Below are positions 35,654 to 45,822 of a DNA stretch of 64,000 nt, piece by piece. The DNA lies in contig CANQUQ010000002.1 in NCBI GenBank assembly GCA_947627115.1, positions 62,001-126,000 on the forward strand. The letters are read 5' to 3'. Each line of letters starts with the position of its first letter. Position 1 is the stretch's first letter. The notes under the pieces are model-generated. The model did not search any database and was not told the DNA's origin. It saw only the letters and a program-made list of their open reading frames with translations. The translations under genes were made by a program, and so were the position numbers. Source of the stretch: an uncultured Acetatifactor sp. (GTDB lineage Bacteria; Bacillota; Clostridia; Lachnospirales; Lachnospiraceae).

Positions 35654-37321
35654 TCAATCGTTGAAGAAGGATACCGATTCCTTCAATACACCGGCCATAT
35701 CATTGATCTTTTCGCAGTTGTCGCTCACCTCGTCCACCTCGGCTATGATCTGGCGGACATTGACATCCACATCCCGGCTTCCCTCTGCGTTCTCCACGCT
35801 GACGGCTCTCAAGGCCTGTACCTTCTCTATTACCCTCTCCTTGTAATTCGTCAGGTGCTCGGTCCTCTCGGCAATGGATCTGATATCTTTCACGGAGCCG
35901 TCAATGACCTTGCTGAGTTCTTCATACTTTTGCTGCGTTTTCGTCACGCTCTCCTGCTCCATCCGGATCAGGGCCGAGACCTTTTCAGCCAGATCCACCG
36001 ACTGCTGTGATTTCTCCGTGATCTCGCCGGCGAGATTTTTGATCATCTCTGCTCCCTCGGCACTCTGTTCCGAGAGACGCCGGATCTCCTCCGCCACCAC
36101 CGCAAAGCCCTTTCCGCCCTCTCCTGCCCTGGCCGCCTCAATGGACGCGTTCAGGCTCAGCAGATTGGTCTGCTCGGACATGGACAGGATCAGCTCCACT
36201 GCCGTATGGATCTGGGAAATAACATCGTTGGTCTGGGAAATCTGGTCTGCGATATCGCCCACCGCCTCCACAGACTTCCTGCTGTTCTCCAGGATCACAT
36301 TCATGTTCGTCTGTGCTTCATTGTTGGTGGACTGCATGTTTCCGGAGCTGTCCGACAGACTCTCCACATTCTCGGATATTTCATTGACACAGTTGCCGAT
36401 CTCCAGCATCTGTGCGCTGATATCCTGCACGTTCTCAGACATTTCCCCCGTGGAAACCACCTGCGCCTCGACCACGGATGTGATCTGCTTTGCCCTCTCC
36501 GCGCTGCTTTGGCTCAGCTTTGTGGTGCCTGCCACATTATCCGCCAGCCTCTGGGAGATATCCTTCACCTTCCCAATGGTCTCGGAAAGATTCCTCTGCA
36601 TGGAACCGGTGGCCTGCAGAAGAGCGTCCATTTCCTTTACCGCGCTCTTTCCTTCCTTCTGCTGCTTCAGATTGCCCTGAGACAGCGCATTCACATTTTT
36701 TCCGACGATATTGATGGACTTGGACAGCCCTCTGTTAAAGATAAATGCAATGACCGCAAAAAGCACGATCAGCAGGACCGCAATCGAAACAAATGTGATG
36801 ACAATGCTCCTTGTGGCTCCCGTCACATGCTCCTGAAGCTGACCGGCAAATGCCAGGCCGATAATATCGCCGTCTCTCCAGATGGGCATATAGTAAGCGT
36901 AATACGCCTGATCGTCGATCAGGACATATTCATCGTAATATCCGTTCTCAATTTCCGCTCTGTCAGCGACAATGTCTTTTTCAAATTCAATCTCTCTGAT
37001 CCGATAATCGTTCTTGTTCCGAATGGACGTAGCGCTCGGCACGCCGTCCAGCATGATGGCCATCTCTATATTCCGGTCCTTCAGACTGTCGAGGTAGCCC
37101 ATATACTGCTCGGCGCTGACCGCCGTGATCTGGCGCTCCTCACAATAACTCGCCAGATTGTTCGCCACGATATAAAGCGTGTCCTTTGCAGCGTCCTCCA
37201 TATTGCGATTCGTGATCCACAGCGATATCACACTGATGATGCCGATGGACATCACAAGCGGTATCAGGGAAAGCATGATCAATATGCCGAACAGACTCAG
37301 TTTTGCTCTTTTCTTTTCCAT
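35654..37321 (-). CDS. Methyl-accepting chemotaxis protein
   Basis: This is a transmembrane chemoreceptor of 555 residues. It has a first membrane helix (about 10-35), an extracytoplasmic single-Cache-like sensor (about 40-170), and a second helix (about 175-200). A HAMP linker and a long signalling coiled coil follow, with the hairpin tip [20 protein letters not shown]. There is no C-terminal tethering pentapeptide. GGGAGG lies five bases before the ATG at 37321. It lies downstream of a sugar ABC transporter on the same strand and could sense the same sugar or its binding protein. Confidence 0.94.
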   Translation of the reverse strand: MEKKRAKLSLFGILIMLSLIPLVMSIGIISVISLWITNRNMEDAAKDTLYIVANNLASYCEERQITAVSAEQYMGYLDSLKDRNIEMAIMLDGVPSATSIRNKNDYRIREIEFEKDIVADRAEIENGYYDEYVLIDDQAYYAYYMPIWRDGDIIGLAFAGQLQEHVTGATRSIVITFVSIAVLLIVLFAVIAFIFNRGLSKSINIVGKNVNALSQGNLKQQKEGKSAVKEMDALLQATGSMQRNLSETIGKVKDISQRLADNVAGTTKLSQSSAERAKQITSVVEAQVVSTGEMSENVQDISAQMLEIGNCVNEISENVESLSDSSGNMQSTNNEAQTNMNVILENSRKSVEAVGDIADQISQTNDVISQIHTAVELILSMSEQTNLLSLNASIEAARAGEGGKGFAVVAEEIRRLSEQSAEGAEMIKNLAGEITEKSQQSVDLAEKVSALIRMEQESVTKTQQKYEELSKVIDGSVKDIRSIAERTEHLTNYKERVIEKVQALRAVSVENAEGSRDVDVNVRQIIAEVDEVSDNCEKINDMAGVLKESVSFFND

Positions 37322-37360
37322 AGGCACCTCCCGGCCGCGGCTCTGCCGCCCGCCTTATAT

Positions 37361-37396
37361 GGGAGGCGGCAGCAGCTTCCGCCGCTGCCGCCTCCC
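37361..37396 (-). terminator. Strong hairpin between the transporter and the chemoreceptor
   Basis: GGGAGGCGGCAGC pairs perfectly with GCTGCCGCCTCCC (13 pairs, ten-base loop). No T run follows on the minus strand, so it may be an mRNA end-protecting hairpin rather than a terminator. Confidence 0.5.
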
Positions 37397-37424
37397 TGCC
37401 TTCAATAATACGCTATCCTATTGT

Positions 37425-38483
37425 TCAGGACTTCAATGCTTTCTTTTTGCGCGCCATGACCACGCTCTGGATCACCAGGAACAGACACAGCATGCCCGCA
37501 ATGGTGATGCCCGTCCACCACGCCTCGCCCAGACCTGCGGAGGACACAATGTTCTGTATGGTGCTGAGGGACAGCACGCCGAACAGGGTACCGATGATAT
37601 TGCCTACGCCTCCCGTCAGCATGGTGCCGCCGATAATAGAGGAAGCAATGGCATTCATCTCCATGCCGGACGCATGGGAGGGCGAACCGGAACCGATGTG
37701 CAGGAAATAGATGAATCCGCCGATACCTGCCAGCAGGCCGCAGAGCAGGTGGGAATAAAATTTTGTCCGTCTCACGTTGATTCCCAGCATCAGCGCGCTC
37801 TGGCTGTTTCCGCCCACCGCGTAGAAACGGCGGCCAAGCTTTGTCCAGCGCAGCACACAGAAGAAAATAGCGACCGTGAGCAGTGCGACTACCACACCGA
37901 TCTCAATGTAAGCGTCCACATAGGTCCCGTTCTTGCTCATAGATCCAAGACCGGGGATCACGATACGCACATTCTTTAATGCCAGGAACTGTTCATTGGA
38001 TACGTTGAAGGGCTCGGTGTGCACGATGGTCGTCATGCCGCGGGCGAAGAACATTCCCGCAAGGGTGACGATAAAGGGCTGAATGTCCAGGTATGCCACC
38101 AGGGCTCCCTGAACAAGACCGAACGCGAGACCGATCCCCAGTGCGATCATCAGCGCCCCGAAGACGTTTCCGCCGTGGAAGTCCAGATATACCGCACAGC
38201 TCATGCTGACCAGAGCTGCCACACCTCCCACGGAAATATCAATTCCGCCGGTGATCATGACAATGCTCATACCGCAGGCAGCAATGATCAGAGCCGCCTG
38301 GGAATTCAGGATATTCAGGAAGGACTGGGGCCTTAGGAAAGCTCCGCCCTGAATGAGCATCGCACCGATATACATTACGAAAAAGATCACGATGGTAATG
38401 GTAAGCAGCAGATTGGTATCCGTCATGTTCCGAAATCTGTTGCCGAGTCCCTTCCCGGAGGACTTTGTTTTTTCGGAAGACAT
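37425..38483 (-). CDS. yjfF: Sugar ABC transporter permease, YjfF-like
   Basis: The 352-residue membrane protein is one of two permeases of a ribose/galactofuranose-type importer. It has about eight to ten hydrophobic segments and the family motif GGIDISVGGVAALVS (about 80). The stretch VTLAGMFFARGM resembles YjfF of Escherichia coli. The AIASSIIGGTMLTGGVGNIIG motif belongs to the family coupling region. GGAGG precedes the ATG. It starts two bases after the ytfT-like gene ends. Confidence 0.88.
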   Translation of the reverse strand: MSSEKTKSSGKGLGNRFRNMTDTNLLLTITIVIFFVMYIGAMLIQGGAFLRPQSFLNILNSQAALIIAACGMSIVMITGGIDISVGGVAALVSMSCAVYLDFHGGNVFGALMIALGIGLAFGLVQGALVAYLDIQPFIVTLAGMFFARGMTTIVHTEPFNVSNEQFLALKNVRIVIPGLGSMSKNGTYVDAYIEIGVVVALLTVAIFFCVLRWTKLGRRFYAVGGNSQSALMLGINVRRTKFYSHLLCGLLAGIGGFIYFLHIGSGSPSHASGMEMNAIASSIIGGTMLTGGVGNIIGTLFGVLSLSTIQNIVSSAGLGEAWWTGITIAGMLCLFLVIQSVVMARKKKALKS

Positions 38484-38484
38484 A

Positions 38485-39585
38485 TCAACCGACCTCCCTT
38501 CTGCTCAGACGGCGGCCCATATTTTTCTTCAGACCGTTCAGATACTCTCTCACTCTCGGTGCGCTGGCGACCACCAGCAGGATCACCACCACCGCCTTGT
38601 ATGCGGGCAGTGCGTCTGACCGGACGTTGAACTTATAGAGCGTCGTCGTCAGGAACTGGATCACGTACGCGCCCAGAATGGATGCGGCTATGTTGAATTT
38701 ACCGCCGCCCAGCGCATTTCCGCCCAGCGCCACCGCAAGGATCGCATCCATCTCGATATCCTTTGCGATCACAGAGTAGTTGATCGTGGAGAACCGGCTT
38801 ACCTTGATGAGCCCGGCGACCGCCACACAGACGCCCAGGATCACAAAGGCCAGGAACTTGATCAGAATAGGATTCAGACCGTTCAGTCTGGAGGAGCTCT
38901 CGTTGATGCCCACCGACTGCGTATACAGACCCAGTGTGGTGAACTTCAGCACCAGCGCGATCAGGATCATGCAGGCCACCGCGATGAAGAACGGTGTGGG
39001 TATAGGAATCCCCGGAATCACCCCGCCAAAGTAGGAAAAAGGTCCCGGCGGAACAATGGGCAGCTGATTCTGATTGACCCACGCCGCGATGGAGCGTCCC
39101 GCCGTATACAGGATCAGCGTGGCCACCATGGGCTGAATCTTAAAATATGCCACCAGTGCACCGTTGAAGGCGCCGCAGAGCATCGCTGCCAGGCAGCCTA
39201 CCAGAAAGGCCACGATGATGGGGGCCTGTATTGCTTCCGGCTTGGGGTTGGTGCCGCAGAGCACCCGCAGCATCACGCTTCCGCTGATGGCGATGCCTGC
39301 GCCCACACTGATATCCTGTCCGCCGGCCGCCGCCGTCACCAGCGTCATACCTATGGCCAGGATCGCCAGCTCTGAGCCGTTATCAAGAATTGTAATCAGA
39401 TAACCTGTCAATATGGGATTTCCCGCACTGTTCGTCTTCAGGGAGATGGCGAAGAAGCCCGGATCCGCGATCAGGTTGAACAGGACCAGCAGCAGCAGAG
39501 CTGCAATCGGAATAAAGATCTGCCGGCCCAGAATTTTTTTCAGAACTTCCATAGGACTTGCTTTCTTTTTCTCAGTTTTCTGCAT
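38485..39585 (-). CDS. ytfT: Sugar ABC transporter permease, YtfT-like
   Basis: The 366-residue membrane protein is the partner permease. It has multiple hydrophobic helices, the motif GGQDISVGAGIAISGS (about 85-100), KIQPMVATLILYTAGR and DAILAVALGGNALGGG. GGAGGGA is spaced for the ATG at 39585 rather than for the upstream TTG. It overlaps the end of the ATPase gene by 14 bases, so translation is probably coupled. The sugar is not certain. Confidence 0.88.
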   Translation of the reverse strand: MQKTEKKKASPMEVLKKILGRQIFIPIAALLLLVLFNLIADPGFFAISLKTNSAGNPILTGYLITILDNGSELAILAIGMTLVTAAAGGQDISVGAGIAISGSVMLRVLCGTNPKPEAIQAPIIVAFLVGCLAAMLCGAFNGALVAYFKIQPMVATLILYTAGRSIAAWVNQNQLPIVPPGPFSYFGGVIPGIPIPTPFFIAVACMILIALVLKFTTLGLYTQSVGINESSSRLNGLNPILIKFLAFVILGVCVAVAGLIKVSRFSTINYSVIAKDIEMDAILAVALGGNALGGGKFNIAASILGAYVIQFLTTTLYKFNVRSDALPAYKAVVVILLVVASAPRVREYLNGLKKNMGRRLSRREVG

Positions 39586-41125
39586 TGTCTCTGTTCCCTC
39601 CGGCAATCGTATTCATAATCATATTCTGTGTCAGCTGCTCTCCCGAAAGCTCTCCCACCACCTTGCGGTCTCTCATCACGACCAGACGGGAGCAGGTGCG
39701 GAGCATCTCGTCCGTCTCGGAGGAGATGAAGGTGATGCTCATTCCCTCGCCGGCAAGCTTCAGCACCAGCTTCTGAATATCTACCTTGGTGCCCACGTCG
39801 ATACCTCTGGTGGGCTCATCCAGGATCAGATATTCGGGATGTGTCAAAAGCCATCTTGCCAGGATCACCTTCTGCTGATTTCCGCCGGACAGGGACTTGA
39901 TCGGCGTATCCGCGGAAGCTGTCTTTACGTCAAGCAGCTTAATGTATTCGTCTGCGTACTTATATGCCTGCGCCTTGGAGATCGGCCGGAAGAAGCCCTT
40001 CAAGGTCTGCAGTGCCAGAATGATGTTGTCCCGCACGGACAGGTCTCCCACGATGCCGTCCAGCTTTCTGTCCTCAGGGAGGTAGGCGATTCCCTGCTTC
40101 ATAGCATGCAGGGGCTTGCTGATCTTGACGGTCTTGCCGTGCATCTTCACCTTGCCGCCCACCACTCTGTCCGCACCGAAGATCGCGCGGACACACTCGC
40201 TCCTGCCCGAACCCAGCAGGCCCGTAAAGCCGTTGACCTCGCCCTTGTTGATGTGGAAGTCAAAGGGCTTGATGCCGGCGTCGCTCACGAGCTGCTCCGC
40301 CTCCAGAACGGCGGTGCCGGCGTCCTCTCCGCTGTAGACGGCTCCCTCGGACTTAATGTCCGACATGTCGTCCAGATCCTTGCCCAGCATCTTGGCGACC
40401 AGCTGCACTCTCGGCAGATCCTTGATGTCGTATGCGCCCACCAGCTTGCCGTCCCGCAGTACCGTGATCCTGTCGCAGACCTCGTACACCTGATCCAGGA
40501 AATGGGTCACAAAGATGATTCCCACGCCCTTCTCCTTCAGGTTCCGCATCAATCCGAACAGCTTTGCGACCTCCTGCTCATCCAGAGAGGATGTGGGCTC
40601 ATCCAGGATCAGCACCTTGCAGTCCATATCCACAGCCCTTGCGATCGCCACCATCTGCTGTACCGCGATGGAGCAGCTTGCGAGCTGCTGGGTGGCGGTG
40701 GCGGGAATATCAAGGGACTTGAGAAGCTTATCCGCGTCGGCATTGATCTTCTTCCAGTTCTGCCCCATGCCTGCCGTACGGCCTATGTACATATTCTCCG
40801 CAACAGAGAGATTGGGACAGAGAGTGATCTCCTGATACACGGTACTGATGCCTACCCTCTGCGCATCCTGAGGGGAACGGATGGAAACGGCCTTGTCATA
40901 TCCCTTCAAAAAGATATCGCCCTCGTCCTTTTCATACACTCCTGTCAGCACCTTGATCAGTGTGGACTTGCCGGCTCCGTTCTCTCCCATCAGCGCATGG
41001 ATCTCACCTTCCCGCAAGGTAAATTCCACGCCCTGCAGCGCCTTTACTCCGGGAAAGCCCTTGTGAATATTTTTCATTTCCAATACAATATTTTCGTTCA
41101 CCCGCGCATTCACCTCGTCAGTCAT
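39572..41125 (-). CDS. ytfR: Sugar ABC transporter ATPase, YtfR-like (two ATPase domains)
   Basis: The protein energises sugar import and has two fused ATPase domains, the layout of RbsA, MglA and YtfR. The first has Walker A GENGAGKST and Walker B VLILDEPTSSLD. The second has the degenerate P-loop GLLGSGRSE, the signature SLSGGNQQKV and Walker B LILDEPTRGIDVG. The frame opens 13 codons earlier, but that part lies in a terminator hairpin, so I start at the ATG at 41125, giving 517 residues. Confidence 0.92.
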   Translation of the reverse strand: MTDEVNARVNENIVLEMKNIHKGFPGVKALQGVEFTLREGEIHALMGENGAGKSTLIKVLTGVYEKDEGDIFLKGYDKAVSIRSPQDAQRVGISTVYQEITLCPNLSVAENMYIGRTAGMGQNWKKINADADKLLKSLDIPATATQQLASCSIAVQQMVAIARAVDMDCKVLILDEPTSSLDEQEVAKLFGLMRNLKEKGVGIIFVTHFLDQVYEVCDRITVLRDGKLVGAYDIKDLPRVQLVAKMLGKDLDDMSDIKSEGAVYSGEDAGTAVLEAEQLVSDAGIKPFDFHINKGEVNGFTGLLGSGRSECVRAIFGADRVVGGKVKMHGKTVKISKPLHAMKQGIAYLPEDRKLDGIVGDLSVRDNIILALQTLKGFFRPISKAQAYKYADEYIKLLDVKTASADTPIKSLSGGNQQKVILARWLLTHPEYLILDEPTRGIDVGTKVDIQKLVLKLAGEGMSITFISSETDEMLRTCSRLVVMRDRKVVGELSGEQLTQNMIMNTIAGGNRDNAEN

Positions 41126-41131
41126 ATTTTT

Positions 41132-41182
41132 AAAAAAAGTGCGGTGCAAGCGTACGATTTTCATTTACGCTGCGCCGCACTT
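41132..41182 (-). terminator. Terminator or attenuator between the binding-protein and ATPase genes
   Basis: AAGTGCGGCGCAGCGTA pairs imperfectly with TACGCTTGCACCGCACTT and seven Ts follow on the minus strand. It lies inside the operon, after the binding-protein gene, and would make that protein more abundant than the membrane parts. Confidence 0.8.
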
Positions 41183-41221
41183 TATCAGCCACTAGCTATA
41201 GGACTCAGACCGTTCTTACGA

Positions 41222-42199
41222 TCAGATGCCGTATTTCTCGATGTCCTCGTCGGTAATGGTCGTAGCGTCAAAGCCCTTCTCGTCCATGACAACGGTCTTC
41301 TCAGAGATGGTCTCGCCCTTCTCCAGCTTCTTGATGATATCATCCAGGTAGGAAGCCTGCAGAGGGTTGCACTGGCCGTCGTAGTTCCAGTTGCCGGCCT
41401 TCAGCTCCTGAAGAGCCCACTTGTTGGTATCGAAGCCCATGATGATGACATCGCCGTTCACGCCGTGAGTGATTCCGTTAGCGTCCAGAGCTGCAACTGC
41501 GCCCTTTGCCATGTCGTCGTTCTCGGCATAGATGACATTGAAGCTGTTGCCTGCATCGATCTGAGACTGAACGATCTGCTGAGCCTTCTCTGCGTTCCAG
41601 TCACCGGTCTGCTGAACAACAATGTTCCATCCCTCTGCGCTTGCCATATCGCTCAGAGCGCCGCTGCGGCCTACCTGTGCTGCGGTACCCATCTGGCCCT
41701 GAATGTGGATGATGTTGTACTCGCTCAGGTTCTGACTCTTCAGCCAGTTCGCTGCGGTCTCGCCCTCTTTCGCCATATCGGAAACGATAGAAGCTACATA
41801 GAGGCTGGGATCTGCATCGATGGTGCGGTCATACAGAATGACCTTGATGCCCTGGTTGTTCGCATCCTGCAGAACGCTGTCCCAACCGGAAACGTCTGCT
41901 GCGGAGAGAAGCAGGTAGTCAACGCCGTCCTGGATCATCTGCTGTGCCGCATTGATCTGCTCGTCGTTGGTCTTGCCGTATGCGAACGTAGCGTCATAGC
42001 CGTTCTCTGCGGTGAACATTGCCTTCAGATCATTGTCATTTGCGGTACGGTAACCGGACTCGTTGGGGTCGTTGTTGATAATGCCGACCTTGATGTTGCC
42101 GTCACTGCTGCCAGCAGCAGGTGCAGCCTCGTTACCGCAGGCAGCCACACCGAGAACCATGGCTGCTGCCATAACAACTGCTAAAAGTCTCTTCTTCAT
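41222..42199 (-). CDS. ytfQ: Sugar-binding lipoprotein, YtfQ-like
   Basis: This is the periplasmic-binding-protein-like component that captures the sugar outside the membrane. The 325-residue precursor has a lysine-rich start (MKKRLLAVVMAAAMV), a lipobox LGVAAC, and a type 1 binding-protein fold with VGIINNDPNESGYRTAN and YAENDDMAKGAVAAL. The lipid cysteine is near residue 21. GGGAGG lies about ten bases before the ATG at 42199. It is the first gene of the transporter operon. Confidence 0.9.
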   Translation of the reverse strand: MKKRLLAVVMAAAMVLGVAACGNEAAPAAGSSDGNIKVGIINNDPNESGYRTANDNDLKAMFTAENGYDATFAYGKTNDEQINAAQQMIQDGVDYLLLSAADVSGWDSVLQDANNQGIKVILYDRTIDADPSLYVASIVSDMAKEGETAANWLKSQNLSEYNIIHIQGQMGTAAQVGRSGALSDMASAEGWNIVVQQTGDWNAEKAQQIVQSQIDAGNSFNVIYAENDDMAKGAVAALDANGITHGVNGDVIIMGFDTNKWALQELKAGNWNYDGQCNPLQASYLDDIIKKLEKGETISEKTVVMDEKGFDATTITDEDIEKYGI

Positions 42200-42301
42200 G
42201 TTGATCAATCCTCCCAAAAAGTTGTTGTAGCCGGGAATCAATTTCCCGATATTTGTATTCTATCGTAGCGTACTAAAAAAATCCATTCAGACAAACGCCA
42301 T

Positions 42302-42329
42302 AAAAGTTGATTTTTTTATTAAAAAAGTT
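42302..42329. promoter_or_regulatory. Direct repeats 21 bp apart upstream of the transporter operon
   Basis: AAAAGTT occurs at 42302 and 42323, exactly two helical turns apart, like AraC-family half-sites. The TTTTTTTATTAAAA block at 42311 recurs at 42361. The 185-base gap is very AT-rich. A clear -35/-10 pair for the operon is not visible, which would fit an activated promoter. Confidence 0.4.
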
Positions 42330-42384
42330 TGGGAGTATATAAATTTATTATTTCGTTTTGTTTTTTTATTAAAACAAGAGTTTC

Positions 42385-44037
42385 TTATTGCACCTGCCCG
42401 CCGCCCGGACTGCTCTGACCGTTCCCGCCGGTGCGGAACTGTGTCGGCGTCATCCCCTGGGTCTTTTTGAACAGATAGGAAAAATAATGGGGGTCCTTAT
42501 ATCCCACCTCCGCGCTGATCACACTGCTCCTCTTCCCGGTGCACCGCAGCAGCTCCTTCGCCCTGTTCATCCTGACATCGGTCAGATACCTGATCAGGGT
42601 CTTTCCCGTCTGCTGGCTGAAGACCATGCTCAGGTGGTTGGGAGAAAAGTTCACGTGGGCGGCCAGCAGGTTCAGCGACAGCTCCTCATCCGCATAGTTT
42701 TCCTCAATGTACTGCTTCACCTGGCGGACAATGTCCCTGTATCTGTTGTCCGCGGCCTGATCCCGCAGCTCCATGGCGCCGTTCACGATATCCGCCACGT
42801 AGGCGGCTGCATCCTCCGCTCTCTGCAGGGCGCCGGGCACCGTATCCGGGGGCGCGATCTCCGTCCGCGGTATCTGCAGCTCCTCCAGAAAATCCGCCAC
42901 ACAGAAATAAGCGTCCAAGATGATATACTGTCTGAAGATGTTGGACCTGATAGCATTATCGTCCCACAGCACGCGGAAATACTCCTCCAGAAAACCGGAT
43001 GTCTCCTCTCTGCGGCCCGTTTTCAGGAACTCTCTCAGTATGCCGCGGTCCACCTGCTTGGGGCTGATATTGCCAATATCGGATCCGTCCCCGCCGACCC
43101 CCCCATATTCCTGATCCGGTCCGCCGTCCGCCAGAGCACTGTTCTTCTCCTCCAGATAGCGGCGTGCAAGCGCGCGGCCGGCTCCCTCAAAGGAGCCCGG
43201 CAGTTCTCCGAGACGGTTCACAGGCCTGCCGAGACCGCTGAGGCAGTCGATGCCGCTGTATGCGCTCAGCGTTTCCTTCAATCCGGCGGTCACATCATCC
43301 TGGAGCTCCGCCATCTCTTCCGCCGAATCTGCCTTCAGAAGAAGGGCCTTCCCCTCCGGCTCCCTGTCAAAGACGAGTATCTGCTCCGCACGGGCCGCCA
43401 TTCTCTTCAGGAACCGGTCCTCGATCTCGGCGGCGATCCGGCGGCGCTCTTCATAGGTCCGGCCGTGATCCTGTATCTTGACCAGCAAAAGGTTGTACCA
43501 GACGGCGGAAAGCTCCAGCCCCAGCGCCTGCGCGGCTTCCAACAGCAGGGCCGGAGACTGGGAGCCCGTGATGAGCCGGCGGAACAGCTCCCTTCTGTCC
43601 CGAAGAAGGCTCTGCTCCGTCTCTTCCCTGTATTTTCCGCTGTTCTCGCGCTGTCTGTTCCTCTCCTGTATCCGCTCTGCCAGAGAATCCAGCTCCGCCA
43701 GCAGTTCACCGCCGTCCACAGGCTTCAAAAGATATCCTGCGACGCCCAGCCTTACGCACTCTCTGGCGTATTCAAAATTCTGTTCCTCCGTCAGCACGAC
43801 GATCTCCGTAAGGGGCATTTCCCGCCTGATCAGCCTGCTCAGGGCAAGGCCGTCCATGAACGGCATCCTGATGTCCGTGATCACAATATCAGGCCTTGCG
43901 CTTTTGATCAGCGGAAAGGCCAGCTCCCCGTCGCCGGCCTCCCCGCAAAATTCAAATCCCCGGTCTTTCCAATCGAATTTGCCCTTGATCTCTTCCCTTA
44001 CAGCACTATCGTTCTCCACCAAAAATATTTTTAACAT
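42385..44037 (-). CDS. AraC-type two-component response regulator (YesN-like), orphan
   Basis: The 550-residue protein has an N-terminal receiver domain with the phospho-acceptor Asp in DIVITDIRMPFMDG, the switch Thr and a Lys in YLLKPVDGGEL. A long middle region (about 130-420) follows, then a C-terminal AraC DNA-binding domain with two helix-turn-helix units (NLLAAHVNFSPNHLSMVF and ISAEVGYKDPHYFSYLFKK). GGGAG precedes the ATG at 44037. No histidine kinase lies in the window next to it. It probably controls the sugar transporter operon that follows it. Confidence 0.93.
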   Translation of the reverse strand: MLKIFLVENDSAVREEIKGKFDWKDRGFEFCGEAGDGELAFPLIKSARPDIVITDIRMPFMDGLALSRLIRREMPLTEIVVLTEEQNFEYARECVRLGVAGYLLKPVDGGELLAELDSLAERIQERNRQRENSGKYREETEQSLLRDRRELFRRLITGSQSPALLLEAAQALGLELSAVWYNLLLVKIQDHGRTYEERRRIAAEIEDRFLKRMAARAEQILVFDREPEGKALLLKADSAEEMAELQDDVTAGLKETLSAYSGIDCLSGLGRPVNRLGELPGSFEGAGRALARRYLEEKNSALADGGPDQEYGGVGGDGSDIGNISPKQVDRGILREFLKTGRREETSGFLEEYFRVLWDDNAIRSNIFRQYIILDAYFCVADFLEELQIPRTEIAPPDTVPGALQRAEDAAAYVADIVNGAMELRDQAADNRYRDIVRQVKQYIEENYADEELSLNLLAAHVNFSPNHLSMVFSQQTGKTLIRYLTDVRMNRAKELLRCTGKRSSVISAEVGYKDPHYFSYLFKKTQGMTPTQFRTGGNGQSSPGGGQVQ

Positions 44038-44126
44038 AGCCGCTCCCGTACCTCTTCCTCTTTCTCTGACATTGTAGCAGAACCGCCGTCTTTTGAAAAC
44101 AGCCTTCTGCGGAGGCTCCGCGCGTC

Positions 44127-44657
44127 TCAACTGCAGAGCACGACGATTTTTTTAGGGGTGGTCTGCGCCGGGATGCTTCTGGTAGATGTCTCATAGATCA
44201 CCACCAGATCATGTCCCGCAGGACTTCCCTGAAAATACTGGTTATTTGTGGTGCGGATGTCCACGGAGCCGTCCAGCTTCAGCTGCAGTGTCCTCTCCTG
44301 ATTCACCAGCTCTCTCCCGTAGCGGCTCACATCCACCATCCGGCTGTTCCTGTTCACGGCGGCCACCGCCGCATTGTACTGGGGCGGATAGATCAGCAGC
44401 ATCGGGGCATCCGCCAGATACCAGAAGGTACAGTCCATGCCCACGGACAGTGTCTCAAAATCCACCACGAAGGCAGCAGGGGACAAAATTACATTCACCG
44501 TGTCGCCTTCCTCGCGCTCAAGGGTGACGAACAGCATACAGCCGCCGGCTCCCCGGTTCCCCATTCTGGCGGGCATCATGTCCACTACGGTTCCTCTGAC
44601 CTGCCCGAAGCGCGGGTTCCGGGCACTCCCTTCCCCGTCACTGAAACTATAATCCAT
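44127..44657 (-). CDS. Unrecognised 176-residue soluble protein
   Basis: I do not recognise this protein. It has no membrane segment or signal. It is mixed alpha/beta, with a conserved-looking middle containing MDCTFWYLADAPMLLIYPPQ and a C-terminal half containing QERTLQLKLDGSVDIRT. AAGGAG precedes the ATG at 44657. It lies upstream of the response regulator, about 90 bases away, and downstream of mnmA, about 75 bases away. It could belong to either unit. Confidence 0.65.
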   Translation of the reverse strand: MDYSFSDGEGSARNPRFGQVRGTVVDMMPARMGNRGAGGCMLFVTLEREEGDTVNVILSPAAFVVDFETLSVGMDCTFWYLADAPMLLIYPPQYNAAVAAVNRNSRMVDVSRYGRELVNQERTLQLKLDGSVDIRTTNNQYFQGSPAGHDLVVIYETSTRSIPAQTTPKKIVVLCS

Positions 44658-44732
44658 GCAGTTCTCCTTCCTGCTCACACATGTACTTCTTCCATCAGCC
44701 TATGCAGCCGCCCCGGCCGCCGTGCAGGTCCT

Positions 44733-45809
44733 TCAGAGAATCGTTCCGCCGCCCAGCACATACCCGTCCCGGTAAAAGACCGCTGCCTGTCCCGGCGCGG
44801 CCGCGCGCACCGGCTCCGGGAACCGGCAACGCACCCTGCCGTCGGGCAGCTTTTCGATGACGCAGGCCGCGCCGCTGTGGTTGTAGCGTATCTTTGCCAG
44901 GACCGGAACGGCTTCCGTCAGATCCTCTACCGCCATATAATTGACCCTGTCGCAGAGCACCTCGGAACAGAACACATCCCGATCCCTGCCTATGACCACC
45001 TCATTGGTCTCAGGTCTGATCTCCTTCACAAAGACCCTCTCCCCCGCGGAAAGCCCCAGCCCCCTGCGCTGTCCTACGGTATAGTGGGTGATTCCCCTGT
45101 GGCGCCCCAGCACCTGCCCTGACATATCCACGAAATTGCCCGGCCCCGGCACACGTTCTCCCGCCTCCCGGTCGATAAAGGCCGCATAATCGTCATCGGG
45201 CACAAAGCATATCTCCTGGCTGTCCGGCTTGTCCGCCACCGGCAGCCCCTGCCCGGCGGCGATCGCCCGGACCTGTTCCTTCGTGTATTCGCCCACCGGC
45301 ATCAGCGTCCCGGCCAGCTGCTCCTGGGTCAGACTGTACAGTGCGTATGTCTGATCCTTGGCTGCGGCGGCCGAATTCCTTATGGCCAGACGGCCGTTGG
45401 CAAGACGGGCGATCCTCGCGTAATGTCCCGTTGCAATATAGTCTGCCCCGATCTGCCGGCTCCGGTCCATCAGCGCCTCCCACTTCACATAGCGGTTGCA
45501 GGCGATGCAGGGATTGGGAGTGCGGCCCCGCAGGTATTCTTCCACAAAATAATCTATCACGCTGCGCCGGAACTCATTCCGGAAATTCATCACATAGTGG
45601 GGGATGTCCAGCATCTCCGCCACCCGTCTCGCATCCTCCACCGCGGACATGCCGCAGCAGCCGCCGTTCGCCTGGACCGCATCATCGCCCTCCTCCTGCC
45701 AGATCTGCATGGTGATGCCGACGACATCGTAGCCCTGTTCCTTTAAGAGATAAGCCGCCACGGAGGAATCCACTCCTCCGGACATTCCCACTACCACTTT
45801 CTTCTTCAT
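44733..45809 (-). CDS. mnmA: tRNA-specific 2-thiouridylase MnmA
   Basis: MnmA inserts sulfur at position 2 of the wobble uridine in tRNA-Lys, -Glu and -Gln, using ATP. The 358-residue protein has the PP-loop [10 protein letters not shown] near residue 10, the first catalytic Cys in [12 protein letters not shown] (about 100), and the second in [12 protein letters not shown] (about 200). The sulfur comes from the NifS-type desulfurase encoded upstream. A terminator separates it from iscU. Confidence 0.97.
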   Translation of the reverse strand: MKKKVVVGMSGGVDSSVAAYLLKEQGYDVVGITMQIWQEEGDDAVQANGGCCGMSAVEDARRVAEMLDIPHYVMNFRNEFRRSVIDYFVEEYLRGRTPNPCIACNRYVKWEALMDRSRQIGADYIATGHYARIARLANGRLAIRNSAAAAKDQTYALYSLTQEQLAGTLMPVGEYTKEQVRAIAAGQGLPVADKPDSQEICFVPDDDYAAFIDREAGERVPGPGNFVDMSGQVLGRHRGITHYTVGQRRGLGLSAGERVFVKEIRPETNEVVIGRDRDVFCSEVLCDRVNYMAVEDLTEAVPVLAKIRYNHSGAACVIEKLPDGRVRCRFPEPVRAAAPGQAAVFYRDGYVLGGGTIL

Positions 45810-45822
45810 GCGATTTCCCTAT

